Under the pieces are notes generated by a model, which saw nothing but the letters and a program-made list of their open reading frames with translations, did no database searches and was not told the origin of the DNA. A stretch of DNA of 64,000 nucleotides from contig NZ_CANLRL010000008.1 of assembly GCF_947493595.1 (NCBI RefSeq), forward strand, positions 62,001 through 126,000, in the 5' to 3' direction. This DNA is from an uncultured Shimia sp. (GTDB taxonomy: Bacteria > Pseudomonadota > Alphaproteobacteria > Rhodobacterales > Rhodobacteraceae). Positions 48,859-59,290 of this stretch are shown piece by piece. Every line of letters starts with the position of its first letter. Position 1 is the stretch's first letter. Both the position numbers and the translations under genes were made by a program.

Positions 48859-49743
48859 ATGAGCGAACAGCCCCTCCCCCGCAGCAATCCGGCCCTTGCT
48901 GCCGCACTGACCCTAGCAGCCTCCGCCTTCGCGGCTGGCACCACGCTGCTGGCCAAGGCACTTGGCACCGGCGCTTTGGGCCCAGAGCTGCACCCACTTC
49001 AAATCAGCCATGGCCGCTTTCTGTTTGCATTCCTCGGGTTTGCCACCGCAGCCATGGTCATCCGCCCGCAAATCACACGCCCCAACTGGGGGTTGCACAT
49101 TGGCCGATCCACCTTGGGCTGGGGCGGCGTCACCCTGATGTTTGCCGCTGCGACTTTCATTCCGCTCTCTGATGCCACTGCGATCAGCTTCCTCAACCCG
49201 GTGGTTGGCATGTTGCTGGCGATCCCCTTCTTAGGCGAAAAAATCGGTCCTTGGCGCTGGGGCTCTGCCGCCCTCGCTTTCACCGGCGCCATGGTACTCA
49301 CCCGCCCCGGCGCTGGCGCCTTGGAGTTTGGCGCTTTTCTGGCTTTGGGCGCGGCCTGCGCCATGGGCGGCGAACTGATCTTCATCAAGAAGCTCACCGG
49401 CCGCGAACGCCCTTTCCAAATCCTGCTGATCAACAACGCAATCGGACTGGCAATCGCCACGGCCGCAGCCGCCTTTGTCTGGCAAATGCCGACCTTACAA
49501 CAATGGGCCGCACTCGCAGGCATTGGCCTGCTGATGGCCTCCGCGCAAACTTGCTTCATCAACGCCATGCGCCTGGCAGACGCCAGCTTTGTCAGCCCGT
49601 TTTTCTACACATCTCTGGCCTTCGCCGCGCTCTATGACGCCTTGGTGTTCTCGGTCCTGCCCGACGCAATCAGCTGGCTTGGCGCAGGCATCATCCTCTG
49701 CGCCGCCGCGGTACTGGTCTGGCGCGAAGCCCGAAATAGTTAA
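48859..49743 (+). CDS. EamA-family (DMT) membrane transporter, copy 1
   Basis: 294 residues, ten predicted helices in two EamA halves (~10-140, ~150-285). PLSDATAISFLNPVVGMLLA and the second-half ADASFVSPFFYTSLAFAALY then LVFSVLPDAISWLGAGIILC are the family hallmarks. Probably exports a metabolite or amino acid. Neither candidate start has a good Shine-Dalgarno sequence; 48859 is preferred. Confidence 0.85.
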   Translation: MSEQPLPRSNPALAAALTLAASAFAAGTTLLAKALGTGALGPELHPLQISHGRFLFAFLGFATAAMVIRPQITRPNWGLHIGRSTLGWGGVTLMFAAATFIPLSDATAISFLNPVVGMLLAIPFLGEKIGPWRWGSAALAFTGAMVLTRPGAGALEFGAFLALGAACAMGGELIFIKKLTGRERPFQILLINNAIGLAIATAAAAFVWQMPTLQQWAALAGIGLLMASAQTCFINAMRLADASFVSPFFYTSLAFAALYDALVFSVLPDAISWLGAGIILCAAAVLVWREARNS

Positions 49744-49754
49744 GCCAGAAACGC

Positions 49755-49782
49755 AAAAGGCCCCGCCAAAGCGGAGCCTTTC
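49755..49782. terminator. Bidirectional terminator between EamA and lysS
   Basis: AAAGGC-C-CCGC / GCGG-A-GCCTTT stem with a CAAA loop, flanked by A- and T-tracts, between convergent genes. Confidence 0.7.
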
Positions 49783-49805
49783 AAATCCTGTGTTGTCAGC
49801 CGATC

Positions 49806-51458
49806 TTACTCTGCTGCAATCAATTCACCCGCCAGCGCCTTGTGGATCAACGCAATGGTTTCCTCCACGCCATAAAGCGCGATAAATCCGCCAAACCGAG
49901 GCCCTTGGGACGCCCCCAGCAGCACCTCATAGATCGCCTTGAACCAATCGCGCAGCGGCTCAAACCCGTGGGTCTTACCAATCGCAAATACAATCGACTG
50001 CAGGAACTCTTCATCCGCAAAATCCGGCTCCGGCAGCGGATCGTCATTGCCCACTTTCGCATTCTTCGCGGCAATCACCGCCAGCGCCGTCTCCGCAGAG
50101 TTCAACGCCCCAGCCAAGTCTTCAAGCGCCGCACGCTCCTGATCGGTTGGCGCACGGTACTCTTTTGCCGGCTTCACAAAGTCATTGAAGTAGCTGACCG
50201 CATGGCCCGCCGCCGCATCCATACCCGGATGGGTTTCCGCCGTCGCATCGGGCGCATACTTATTGATGAAGCCCCACATGGTTGCCTTGTCCTCGGCAGA
50301 AGACGCCGACGCCAGATTCAGCAACATCGAGAACGGCACCACCATATCGGACTGCGGCACGTCACCACCGTGGATGTGCCACACCGGGTTGTTAAGCTGC
50401 GCCTTGATGTCCTGCGCGTGATAGGCGCGCAGCTGCTGATGATACTCGTCCACCGCCTTCGGGATCACATCAAAGTGCATCCGCTTGGCGGTTTTGGGCT
50501 TCTGGTACATGAAGTACGCAAGGCTCTCCGTGGAGGCATAGGTCAACCACTGGTCAATCGACACACCGTTGCCGGACGACTTGGAAATCTTCTGACCGTT
50601 TTCATCCAGGAACAGCTCGTAAGAGAAGTGATTTGGCTGACGCCCGCCCAACGCACGACAGATCGCATCATAGATCTTTTCGTTGGTGGCGTGCTCTTTG
50701 CCATACATCTCAAAGTCCACGCCCAGCGCCGCCCAGCGCGCGCCAAAGTCCGGCTTCCACTGCAACTTCACATTGCCGCCGGTCACAGGCACAGTCCACT
50801 CTTTGCCGTCCTCATCATCAAAGGTGACAGTGTAGGTCTCCGCACAGACCTTTTTCATCGGTACGTACAACACGCGCCCGGTTTCAGGATGCAGCGGCAG
50901 GAAAATCGAATAGGTTGCCGCCCGCTCTTCCCGCAGCGACTTCAGCATGATCGCCATGACCTCGTCATACCGCTCCACGGCCCGTTTCAGGATCTCATCA
51001 AACTGACCGCTGCGATAAAACTCCTTGGCGGAGTAAAACTCATACTCAAAGTTGAACGTATCGAGGAACCGGCGCAGCATGGCGTTGTTGTGATCGCCAA
51101 AGCTCTCATGCGTGCCAAAAGGATCCGGCACTGACGTCAGCGGCATCTGCAGATACGCCTCCAGCTGCTCCGGATTCGGAACGTTGGACGGCACTTTACG
51201 CATGCCATCCAGGTCATCTGAGAAACAGATCAACTTGGTTGGAATGTCACTGATCGCCTCAAAGGCGGTCTTGATCATTGTGGTCCGGGCCACTTCGCCA
51301 AAGGTGCCGATATGTGGCAGGCCGGAAGGACCGTAGCCTGTCTCAAACAGCACATATCCCTTCTCCGGCGCAGCCTTTGCATAGCGTTTGAGAAGCTTGC
51401 GCGCTTCTTCAAAGGGCCAGGCTTTGGATACGAGGGCTGCGTCGCGCAGGTCAGACAT
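49806..51458 (-). CDS. lysS: Lysine--tRNA ligase, class I
   Basis: 550 residues. Class I signatures: HIGH variant [12 protein letters not shown] (~48-59) and KMSKS variant KISKSSGNG (~290). This archaeal-type class I LysRS replaces the class II enzyme in many alphaproteobacteria and spirochaetes. Cytoplasmic; charges tRNA-Lys. Its ATG faces the TerB-like gene, with ~140 bp between the true starts. Confidence 0.96.
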   Translation of the reverse strand: MSDLRDAALVSKAWPFEEARKLLKRYAKAAPEKGYVLFETGYGPSGLPHIGTFGEVARTTMIKTAFEAISDIPTKLICFSDDLDGMRKVPSNVPNPEQLEAYLQMPLTSVPDPFGTHESFGDHNNAMLRRFLDTFNFEYEFYSAKEFYRSGQFDEILKRAVERYDEVMAIMLKSLREERAATYSIFLPLHPETGRVLYVPMKKVCAETYTVTFDDEDGKEWTVPVTGGNVKLQWKPDFGARWAALGVDFEMYGKEHATNEKIYDAICRALGGRQPNHFSYELFLDENGQKISKSSGNGVSIDQWLTYASTESLAYFMYQKPKTAKRMHFDVIPKAVDEYHQQLRAYHAQDIKAQLNNPVWHIHGGDVPQSDMVVPFSMLLNLASASSAEDKATMWGFINKYAPDATAETHPGMDAAAGHAVSYFNDFVKPAKEYRAPTDQERAALEDLAGALNSAETALAVIAAKNAKVGNDDPLPEPDFADEEFLQSIVFAIGKTHGFEPLRDWFKAIYEVLLGASQGPRFGGFIALYGVEETIALIHKALAGELIAAE

Positions 51459-51601
51459 TGTCCATCTCCGATGTCGGGATTGGTTTCAGCAAAATCATGC
51501 CCAGCGCTTCATTACACCAGACAATCCGCCGCTTCCTATTGCTCCTTGCGGGGTCAGTCAATATTCTGCACCGCAACAAGGTTATTTCAAAGGATTTCCC
51601 A

Positions 51602-52024
51602 GTGCCGGATAAGACCCCAACAACCCTCACGCCACAAGACTGCCTTGTTGCCGTGATGATCGCCGTATCGGCCTCTGACGAAAACATCCGCACTGCAGAG
51701 CTGGTGAAAATTCAAGTTGCCGTGAACAACCTCCCGGTCTTTGCCGAATATGACATCGACCGCATGCAACATGTCAGCCAACTGGTGTTTGAACTGTTTG
51801 AGCAGGAAGATGGCCTGGCAGCACTGTTTGGCCTTGTGCGCCACGACCTGCCGGAACATCTGTTTGAAACCGCTTACGCGCTGGCCTGCGATGTGGCTGC
51901 GGCGGATGGCACCCTGGCAGAAACCGAGCTGCGTATCTTGGAAGAAATCCGTTACGAGCTGGAAATTGACCGCCTGCACGCCGCTGGCATCGAACGCGGC
52001 GCCCGCGCCCGTCACATGGTCTGA
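51602..52024 (+). CDS. TerB-like tellurite-resistance-family protein
   Basis: 140 residues from the GTG at 51602 (AAAGGA about 8 bp upstream); the frame extends to 51458 but that part overlaps the lysS start. All-helical TerB fold: DCLVAVMIAVSASDENIRTA, PVFAEYDIDRMQHVSQLVFE, LACDVAAADGTLAETELRIL with the acidic E-x-x-x-(L) pattern. Single-domain TerB proteins are often found without ter operons and have an unknown general role. Confidence 0.8.
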   Translation: MPDKTPTTLTPQDCLVAVMIAVSASDENIRTAELVKIQVAVNNLPVFAEYDIDRMQHVSQLVFELFEQEDGLAALFGLVRHDLPEHLFETAYALACDVAAADGTLAETELRILEEIRYELEIDRLHAAGIERGARARHMV

Positions 52025-52040
52025 CACATCCCTGCGGTTA

Positions 52041-53687
52041 TCAGGTTGCGCCTGATGACCGCGCCTCTTTGGCGATGATCGACAGAAGCTCCCGCTTGCG
52101 GAAAGGCTTGCTCAAAAAGTCATCCATCCCCGCCTCCAAGCTGGCATCAATATCACTGGGCTGTGTATTTGCGGTCAGCGCAATGATTTTACAGGGTTTT
52201 TGACCGGCCTCTGTTTCAAACGCGCGAATGTGTCGGGTTGCGTCCAGCCCCCCCATCACAGGCATCAACAGATCCATCAGGATCATATCCCATTCCCCAT
52301 TTTGATACGCATCTACCGCCGCTTTGCCGTCCTCGACAAACGTCAGCGCTGCGCCGGTTGGGGCCAGCATCTTTTTCACCACCAACTGGTTGGTCTTGTT
52401 GTCCTCGGCCACCAGCACTTTTGTCCCCTGCAACGAAGGCACGCTCTCCGCATCTCCTGATAAATGCGCGGGCGACACAACCAGCTCAAAGTCCAATTGG
52501 GGGGGGCGGTCCTCTTTGTTTGGCGACGGCGCACAACACGGCGGGGCCTGTACATCTTGAGGTTCTGCAACCGGGAGATTCAGACACACTTTGAAGGTCG
52601 CCCCTTCCCCCCGTGCACTGTACACCGAGACCTTGCCCCCCATGCGCTCGACCACGGCGCGCGTGATTGCCAATCCCAATCCAGTGCCCTCCTCCCGCTG
52701 CATTGCAGGCCGGTCCACCTGTTCAAATGCGGAGAAAACCATCTCGTGATCTTCAGGCGCTATACCCGCACCGGTATCAGACACCGCTATCCGTAAAGGC
52801 CGCATCTCCCCCTGCACATAGGTCACACCAACACAGACATGGCCGTCTGTGGTAAACTTAATCGCATTGCCAATCAGATTGAGCAGCACCTGCCGAACTC
52901 GTGTTCCGTCCCCCACAAAGCTGTCCGGCAGTTCCGGCGGATAATTCTCCAGCAGAACCAAGCCCTTGGTCTCAGCCCGTGCGCTCAACAATGTGATTGT
53001 TTCCGAAATCAGGCTGCGTAGAGAGAACGGCTCAATATGCAGCGTGATGGTCTCAGACTGAATTTTGGAGAAGTCCAACACATCGTTCACAATCTCCAAC
53101 AACGCATTCGCCGAATTAAAAATCGTTTCCGAGAACAGCCGCTGCTGATCGTCCAGCGCGGTGTCCCGTAACAGTTCGCACATCCCCAAAATACCATTCA
53201 TCGGCGTGCGGATCTCATGGCTCACATTGGCCAAAAACCGCTCTTTGGCCCGCACCGCCAGCTCTGCCTTCTCCTTGGCAACTTTGGTCAACTCCAGCGC
53301 ATCGTCGCGCTCCTTGTTGGCCGACACATCCATGGATGAACCAACAAGATGGGTCAATTTTCCGTCTTTGTTAAACAACGGGCTCAAGGTGGTGCGCATC
53401 AAAGCAACCCGATTGCCGCGCGGGAAAGGAACCTCGTAAGTCACCTCTTCCGCTTGCGCGATAACACTCAGATGGTGCGCCAATCCCCGCTGGCCAACTT
53501 TCCCGCCGAACACCTCAAGCGCAGTTTTTCCGACCACCTGCTCCAATGTGAAATCTGTATACTGAAGTGCCGCGGCATTGGCGGCAACGTAACGCGGCAT
53601 GCCGTCATCGCACACTTCCAAGACAAACACAGAAAACGCGACCTTGTCCAAAAATGCGAACGGATCGATCTGCTCGTTGCCTATCAC
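52041..53687 (-). CDS. PAS-hybrid histidine kinase, paralogue 1
   Basis: 548 residues, no membrane segment. PAS domain ~12-130; HisKA with FLANVSHEIRTPMNGILGMC (phospho-His near residue 157); HATPase with NLIGNAIKFT, DTGAGI and GTGLGLAIT; linker; REC ~415-540 with AEDNKTNQLV, acceptor Asp in LMDLLMPVMGG and Lys in LSKPFRK. Start is GTG at 53687 with AAGGGG upstream. It autophosphorylates and passes phosphate to its own receiver, then to an Hpt protein not seen here. Cytoplasmic PAS sensor; signal unknown. Confidence 0.93.
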   Translation of the reverse strand: MIGNEQIDPFAFLDKVAFSVFVLEVCDDGMPRYVAANAAALQYTDFTLEQVVGKTALEVFGGKVGQRGLAHHLSVIAQAEEVTYEVPFPRGNRVALMRTTLSPLFNKDGKLTHLVGSSMDVSANKERDDALELTKVAKEKAELAVRAKERFLANVSHEIRTPMNGILGMCELLRDTALDDQQRLFSETIFNSANALLEIVNDVLDFSKIQSETITLHIEPFSLRSLISETITLLSARAETKGLVLLENYPPELPDSFVGDGTRVRQVLLNLIGNAIKFTTDGHVCVGVTYVQGEMRPLRIAVSDTGAGIAPEDHEMVFSAFEQVDRPAMQREEGTGLGLAITRAVVERMGGKVSVYSARGEGATFKVCLNLPVAEPQDVQAPPCCAPSPNKEDRPPQLDFELVVSPAHLSGDAESVPSLQGTKVLVAEDNKTNQLVVKKMLAPTGAALTFVEDGKAAVDAYQNGEWDMILMDLLMPVMGGLDATRHIRAFETEAGQKPCKIIALTANTQPSDIDASLEAGMDDFLSKPFRKRELLSIIAKEARSSGAT

Positions 53688-53921
53688 AGGTCACCCCTTG
53701 TTGCCGTCGTCGTCCCTATCCACACATGGCCAGCGACCGATGCAACGGATGGTAAGCGAGACGTGTCTAAAATCCGCCCTAAATTTACAGCGTTTGGTTA
53801 ATAAATTCTAAAATTGGAATTGGTTCAAGCGCCCGCTTGCCCCAGAAATATACTACTTTTGTTGTAACAGCTTAGCGGATTTCTTAAAGCGGCATTTGGT
53901 CCCACAGGGCACGCATCACCC

Positions 53922-55595
53922 CTAACTTGCAACCGCAGAAATCAACTCGCCCTTTCGAAAGGGTTTGCTCAAAAATTTGTCCATGCCGGCCTCCAGACAA
54001 GCCTTGGCGTCACTGGGCTGTGCATTGGCTGTCACCGCAATGATCTTACACGCCGGACGCGCCGCATCTTTCTCGAACGCGCGAATTTGGCGCGTGGCTT
54101 CAAGCCCCCCCAAAACCGGCATCGACAAATCCATCAGGATCAGATCACACCCACCTGCCTTGTAAGCATCCACCGCCTGTTGGCCGTCCGGGACAAATCG
54201 CAAATCCGCGCCAGTTGGCCCAAGCATCTTACTCACCACCAGTTGATTGGTGCGGTTGTCCTCAGCAATCAGGATTTTCATACCGGTCAGCGATGGCATG
54301 TCCTCAACAGGCACGTGCACGGGGGCCACATCCACATCAATGCCTCTCCGCGAAGCCAGGGGGGCCGGTTGATTTGATACCGCCGGTTGCGCATGTGACA
54401 GCGCGCCTTCGGCTTCCGGAAAATTCAACCGCACGTCAAACGTCGCCCCGGCTCCCTCTGCGCTGGTCACGGAAATCACACCGCCCATGCGCTCCACCAA
54501 CGCCTTGGAAATGGCAAGGCCAAGGCCGGTGCCGTCCTCGCGATGTGCCGCCGGATTATCGACCTGTTCAAAAGCTGCGAAAATCTCTGTCTGCAGCTCC
54601 GGCGCGATACCCACCCCTGTATCCGCAACCGACAAAACCAACGGATGCAATGCATCCCCCATGTCTTGTGTCACAGACACGGTGATATGCCCCTTCTCCG
54701 TAAACTTGATCGCGTTGCCAATCAGGTTCAACAACACCTGACGCACCCGTTTGGCATCTCCCACAAACCCATGTGGCACCATCGGCGCATAATCTGTGTG
54801 CAACACCAAGTCCTTGCTCTCCGCGCGCGTGCTCAACAGTGTGGTCACTTCCATAATCACCTGCAACAAAGAGAACGGCTCTTCGACCAACGACACTTTT
54901 TCTGCCTGTATTTTGGAGAAATCCAGCACGTCATTCACAATACCCAACAACGCATTGGCAGAGTTGTGAATTGTATCTGAATACAGCTGTTGCTGCGGCG
55001 ACAGGCCGGTTTCCTGCATCAACTCGGACATGCCCAAAATGCCATTCATCGGCGTGCGAATTTCGTGGCTCATATTGGCCAGAAACCGCTCCTTTGCCTT
55101 ACTGGCCTCTTCAGCCTTCTCCTTGGCAATCCTGGTCAGTTCAAGCGCTTCATCCCGCTCTCGCTCTGGAGTGACGTCAATGCTGACCCCAATCAAATGC
55201 GTCATCACACCGGCCTCATCAAAAACCGGCGTCAATGTCGTGCGCAGATCAAGCACCTTTTTGGGAAACGGAATAACCGCCAGATAAGTCGTGGTTTGGG
55301 CGGCCTCGATCACAGCGAGGTGTTTTGCCAGCGCACGATCCCCCATGGCCCCGCCATAAATTTCATACGCAGTCTTGCCAACAATCTCCTCCGGACTGCG
55401 TTTCACCAGGTTACACCCCGCCTGGTTCATCATCACATACCGCGGCAAGCCATCCTCGCCAATTTTCAACACAAAAACGGAGGTCGGAAGCGCGTTCAAG
55501 AGCGCGAAATAGCCAGGGAAATCCAGTTCTGTCACGCAGGCACCTGTCATGTCGTCAACACCATAAAGACGCTGAGAAATTTCATTGTAGTTCAT
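53922..55595 (-). CDS. PAS-hybrid histidine kinase, paralogue 2
   Basis: 557 residues. PAS ~25-140, HisKA FLANMSHEIRTPMNGILGMS, HATPase NLIGNAIKFT / DTGVGI / GTGLGLAIS, REC ~430-550 (AEDNRTNQLV, LMDLSMPVLGG, LSKPFRK). The receiver is ~80/91 identical by eye to paralogue 3, much closer than the PAS domains, hinting at recent duplication or gene conversion of the REC end. ATG at 55595 has a weak Shine-Dalgarno sequence. Confidence 0.93.
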   Translation of the reverse strand: MNYNEISQRLYGVDDMTGACVTELDFPGYFALLNALPTSVFVLKIGEDGLPRYVMMNQAGCNLVKRSPEEIVGKTAYEIYGGAMGDRALAKHLAVIEAAQTTTYLAVIPFPKKVLDLRTTLTPVFDEAGVMTHLIGVSIDVTPERERDEALELTRIAKEKAEEASKAKERFLANMSHEIRTPMNGILGMSELMQETGLSPQQQLYSDTIHNSANALLGIVNDVLDFSKIQAEKVSLVEEPFSLLQVIMEVTTLLSTRAESKDLVLHTDYAPMVPHGFVGDAKRVRQVLLNLIGNAIKFTEKGHITVSVTQDMGDALHPLVLSVADTGVGIAPELQTEIFAAFEQVDNPAAHREDGTGLGLAISKALVERMGGVISVTSAEGAGATFDVRLNFPEAEGALSHAQPAVSNQPAPLASRRGIDVDVAPVHVPVEDMPSLTGMKILIAEDNRTNQLVVSKMLGPTGADLRFVPDGQQAVDAYKAGGCDLILMDLSMPVLGGLEATRQIRAFEKDAARPACKIIAVTANAQPSDAKACLEAGMDKFLSKPFRKGELISAVAS

Positions 55596-55805
55596 AGCTG
55601 ATTAACTGTTACCAAACTGTTGCAACCAAACAAAATCAGGCGCCTTACCTCCAATTGCACTGCTGAAAACCACAGCCGCGATGTCTTCCGTCCTTAAACA
55701 TGCATTTCTGCAGCACCTTTACCACTGCCACAAGTGCCAAATGACCTGTGTTTGTTGAGATCGGGACACACAGGCGCCCACTTATGGGCATCTTGGCGAA
55801 CGGTA

Positions 55806-57413
55806 TTACCAGTTGATAATGGAAATCAGCTCGCCCTTGCGAAACGGTTTGCTCAGAAAGTCATCCATGCCCGCCTTCATACAGGCTTCCGCATCGCTGG
55901 GTTGCGCATTGGCGGTCACCGCAATGATCTTACACGCCGGCCGCGCCACATCCTTTTCATAGGCCCGGATTTGCCGTGTGGCCTCCAGCCCCCCCAACAC
56001 CGGCATCGAGAGATCCATCAGGATCAAATCACATTCGCCTGCCTTATATGCATCCACCGCCTGCTGCCCGTCCGGCACAAACTGCAACGCCGCGCCGGTT
56101 GGCCCCAACATTTTGCTGATCACCAACTGGTTCACGCGATTGTCTTCCGCCACTAGGATCTTCATCCCGTTGAGCGGCTCACCCGACTGCGGTTGCGTTT
56201 CCGCCTCCAACCGCCCGGCCTGCACCTCCATCGGCGGGTAAGAGGCAATCAAAAGTTCCTCAACCTCTTGCACCTCAACCACTTCTTGGGTCACCGGCAG
56301 CGCCAGAGACACGGTAAAGGTTGTGCCTTCTCCCACCGTGCTGTCCACTTCGATTTTGCCATGCATCCGTTCAACCAGCGCCTGCGATATGGTCAGGCCC
56401 AACCCGGTCCCGTCCTCCCGACGTGTCGCCAAATTGTCGATCCGCTCAAAGGCTGAAAAGATCATCTTCTTTTCGGAGTCCGCAATGCCTGGGCCTGTGT
56501 CCTGAACGATCAGCTTCAAGGGCCAGCGCTTCGCATCGGGATTGTAGGCAACCCGCACATCCACCTGTCCGGTTTCGGTGAATTTGATCGCATTGCCGAT
56601 CAGGTTCAAAAGGATCTGCCGAACCCGGCTTGCGTCACCCAAGAAATTGGACGGCAGGGCGTCGCCATACCCTACATGAATGCGAAGCCCTTTTGCCTCC
56701 GCCCGAATGCTCAGCAACGTGGCGATTTCCGCGACCAAATCCCGCAACGAGAACGGCGCGTCATGGATCGACAATTTGCCAGCCTGAATTTTGGAAAAAT
56801 CCAGCACGTCATTGATAATATCCAAAAGCGCGTTGGCTGAGCTGGAGATCGTATCCGAATACAGCTTTTGCCGGTTATTCAACATCGTCTCACGCAAAAG
56901 CTCACACATGCCAATAATGCCATTCATCGGTGTGCGGATTTCATGGCTCATATTGGCCAGAAACTGCTCTTTGGCTTTATTGGCTTGCTCAGCTTTATTT
57001 TTGGCAATTTTGGTCAACGCCAATGCGGCGTCACGCTGCTTCTCAAGAGTGATGTCCGCCGAACACCCCAAGACATGGGACAGCGTGCCATCCTCATAAT
57101 AAATCGGCGTCAGAGTAGTGCGGATTTCCATCACGTTTTTGGCAAAGGGGAAGGTAATCTCGTAGGTCGCCTCTTCGCCGCTCTCAATCACACTGAGATG
57201 CTTGGCAAGTGCGCGCTCTCCGGTGATACCGCCAAAAATCTCAGCTGCAGTTTTTCCAACCACAAAATCTGGCTCCAACTGCGCAGTTGCGCGCGCCAGA
57301 CGGTTCATCATCAAATAGCGCGGCAGCCCATCTTCGGCCACTTCAAGCACGAAGATGCCCATTTGGACCTCTTCCAAGAACGCAAATTCATCCAGTCTAT
57401 CGCGTTTCCGCAC
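55806..57413 (-). CDS. PAS-hybrid histidine kinase, paralogue 3
   Basis: 535 residues from GTG at 57413. PAS ~10-120 (FVVGKTAAEIFGG), HisKA FLANMSHEIRTPMNGIIGMC, HATPase NLIGNAIKFT / DTGPGI / GTGLGLTIS, REC ~415-530. Same architecture as its two neighbours, separated by ~230 and ~210 bp spacers that could hold separate promoters. No Hpt or dedicated output regulator is nearby. Confidence 0.93.
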   Translation of the reverse strand: MRKRDRLDEFAFLEEVQMGIFVLEVAEDGLPRYLMMNRLARATAQLEPDFVVGKTAAEIFGGITGERALAKHLSVIESGEEATYEITFPFAKNVMEIRTTLTPIYYEDGTLSHVLGCSADITLEKQRDAALALTKIAKNKAEQANKAKEQFLANMSHEIRTPMNGIIGMCELLRETMLNNRQKLYSDTISSSANALLDIINDVLDFSKIQAGKLSIHDAPFSLRDLVAEIATLLSIRAEAKGLRIHVGYGDALPSNFLGDASRVRQILLNLIGNAIKFTETGQVDVRVAYNPDAKRWPLKLIVQDTGPGIADSEKKMIFSAFERIDNLATRREDGTGLGLTISQALVERMHGKIEVDSTVGEGTTFTVSLALPVTQEVVEVQEVEELLIASYPPMEVQAGRLEAETQPQSGEPLNGMKILVAEDNRVNQLVISKMLGPTGAALQFVPDGQQAVDAYKAGECDLILMDLSMPVLGGLEATRQIRAYEKDVARPACKIIAVTANAQPSDAEACMKAGMDDFLSKPFRKGELISIINW

Positions 57414-57470
57414 GTCTCATCCCGCAACCTGACGGCCCAATAAAAGTGGGCAATTAAACTCTAGCTCAAA

Positions 57471-57608
57471 TTATTCCGAACTGGTTACCGAAACCTTGCC
57501 GGTCGCGTCTTTCGGTTGGCGCGTCAACTGGTTGATCGCCCTTGCTGCGCCATACGCCACCGCGAACCCATTGATAAAACTATCAACGAGGCCGCAAAGC
57601 CACGTCAA
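57471..57608 (-). CDS. Possible small hydrophobic protein
   Basis: An open frame of 45 residues from a TTG at 57608: hydrophobic LCGLVDSFINGFAVAYGAA, then RAINQLTRQPKD and a polar tail ending VTSSE. Composition is protein-like (a single amphipathic or membrane segment, then a basic stretch), but there is no Shine-Dalgarno sequence and no known family. It lies in the gap between dacB and kinase 3. Confidence 0.25.
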   Translation of the reverse strand: MTWLCGLVDSFINGFAVAYGAARAINQLTRQPKDATGKVSVTSSE

Positions 57609-57672
57609 GAAATTTGAAAAGACAGAAAGGCTTAGAATGTGCGTTTACAGTCATAGCGGGAATGGCAAAAAC

Positions 57673-59169
57673 TCAAGCGCCGTATACCGTGCCCCAGCGC
57701 TCAATCAGCTTCTGCTGTAACTTCTTGGCACGCCCATTATAGGTCCGTGCCCCCTGAGGCCGCTCCCGATCCGCGCCAATCAGCCGGTCGCGCGCGTTGA
57801 TATCGGCCCCAAAAATTGCAAAAGCCAAATCACGCCCATCCGGTGTGGTCACATACCCCGCCAGCGCACTGACAAAATGCAACGTGCCGGTCTTGGCCAA
57901 AACCTTCAACGGATGGCCTTTGTTGACCTTGCCATTGGCGTCGCGCAACGCGATGTTTTTTAAGATCGGGCGCAGCACCGCATGTTGCCCTGCCTGCGCC
58001 AGCATCAGCGCCATTTCATCCGCCCGCAACCGCGACTTTTCTCCCAAACCTGAGTGATCCACCAGCGCTGCGCCACGCATGCCCAAGCTTTCGGACGCCC
58101 AGGCATTCATCGCGGCCGCGGAGGCTTTGACCGAGCCGGGCTGGGCTCCACGGGCTTGACTGGCCGCCATGCCCACCATCTCAGCGGTGAGATTGGTGGA
58201 ATACTTCAACATTGCTTTGAGGATGTCTTTGAGTGCCGGGCTGCTCTTGCGTGCCAACACCGCGCCACGCGGCGGGGTTTGCGTTTTCTTTGGCGCCTTT
58301 AGGGTAATCCCATGCGCCCGCGCCAGTGTCCGGAAGACCTCACCGGCATAGACCTCCGGCTCGCGCACCGGCAACCACCGCGCACCACCTTTGCCCAGTG
58401 CGCCGCTGGCCACAGTCCAATGATCCCGCCCGCCCTGCGACTTGTAAGTGTAAACCGGCACACTGCGCTTCACGATTTTCATGCGCGCAACATCGACTTC
58501 GGGCCGGTACTTGTCGCTGCGCCCGTCCATGGCCACGGAATAGCCGTTGGCCCCACGTTTCCATTCAAAATGCACGCGATTGTAGTTCAACGAGATGCCC
58601 GACACTGCCGGATTATATCCCGCGTGATCCGGCTGTTTCCTGTCAATCCGTTCAACCGACGGCAAAGCCCCGCCCCAGACCAGAAATTGCCCCCTGACTT
58701 CTCGCACGCCCGCCGCTTTCAGCGTGCGCGCCAGATCCGCCAAACCATTGGTGTCCAGGGTTGGATCCCCGCCGCCGCGCAGCACCAGATCTCCTCGCAA
58801 CACCCCGTTGGAAATGTTGCCCACGGCCACCAAACTGGTCTGAAACCGGTGGTTGGGCCCGAGGTAAGCCAAAGCATAAAGCGCGGTGAGAACTTTGGTG
58901 ACACTGGCAGGCGGCAAGCCGCTGCTGGCCTGATGCCCTTCCAGCACCGCGCCATCCCCCATCCGCGCCACTGCAAAACTGACCTTGCCGGTCAGCCCGC
59001 TGTCGCGGATCAGCGCGTCTGCCGCCGGTGCCGCCTTGGGCAAGGCTCTGACCGACGACGGCCGCAAAACCGGCCGCAGAGAGCGCGCTGGGGCGTCCGC
59101 CAAAACAGACGTGCCAAGCGACGCAACACTCAAACTCAAAAATGCACGGCGGGAAAATACCTTCGTCAT
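57673..59169 (-). CDS. dacB: D-alanyl-D-alanine carboxypeptidase/endopeptidase (PBP4)
   Basis: 498 residues, peptidase S13. Signal MTKVFSRRAFLSLSVASLGT has the twin-arginine pattern S-R-R-x-F-L. Active-site motifs: S89-V-T-K (ASVTK), YSTN (S-x-N, ~333) and AKTGTL (K-T-G, ~433). Trims peptidoglycan stem peptides and crosslinks in the periplasm. Tat export of PBP4 is unusual but the motif is clear. Confidence 0.94.
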   Translation of the reverse strand: MTKVFSRRAFLSLSVASLGTSVLADAPARSLRPVLRPSSVRALPKAAPAADALIRDSGLTGKVSFAVARMGDGAVLEGHQASSGLPPASVTKVLTALYALAYLGPNHRFQTSLVAVGNISNGVLRGDLVLRGGGDPTLDTNGLADLARTLKAAGVREVRGQFLVWGGALPSVERIDRKQPDHAGYNPAVSGISLNYNRVHFEWKRGANGYSVAMDGRSDKYRPEVDVARMKIVKRSVPVYTYKSQGGRDHWTVASGALGKGGARWLPVREPEVYAGEVFRTLARAHGITLKAPKKTQTPPRGAVLARKSSPALKDILKAMLKYSTNLTAEMVGMAASQARGAQPGSVKASAAAMNAWASESLGMRGAALVDHSGLGEKSRLRADEMALMLAQAGQHAVLRPILKNIALRDANGKVNKGHPLKVLAKTGTLHFVSALAGYVTTPDGRDLAFAIFGADINARDRLIGADRERPQGARTYNGRAKKLQQKLIERWGTVYGA

Positions 59170-59290
59170 ATGTAAAACTTTAGCCTTTTGCGCCCCGCCG
59201 GTTCAACCCGCCGTTCCGCAATTCTCTGTTTGCAATCACGCATCAATACACCGACTTTTTGTCTCAGAACAAACATGTTACCCCGCATAC

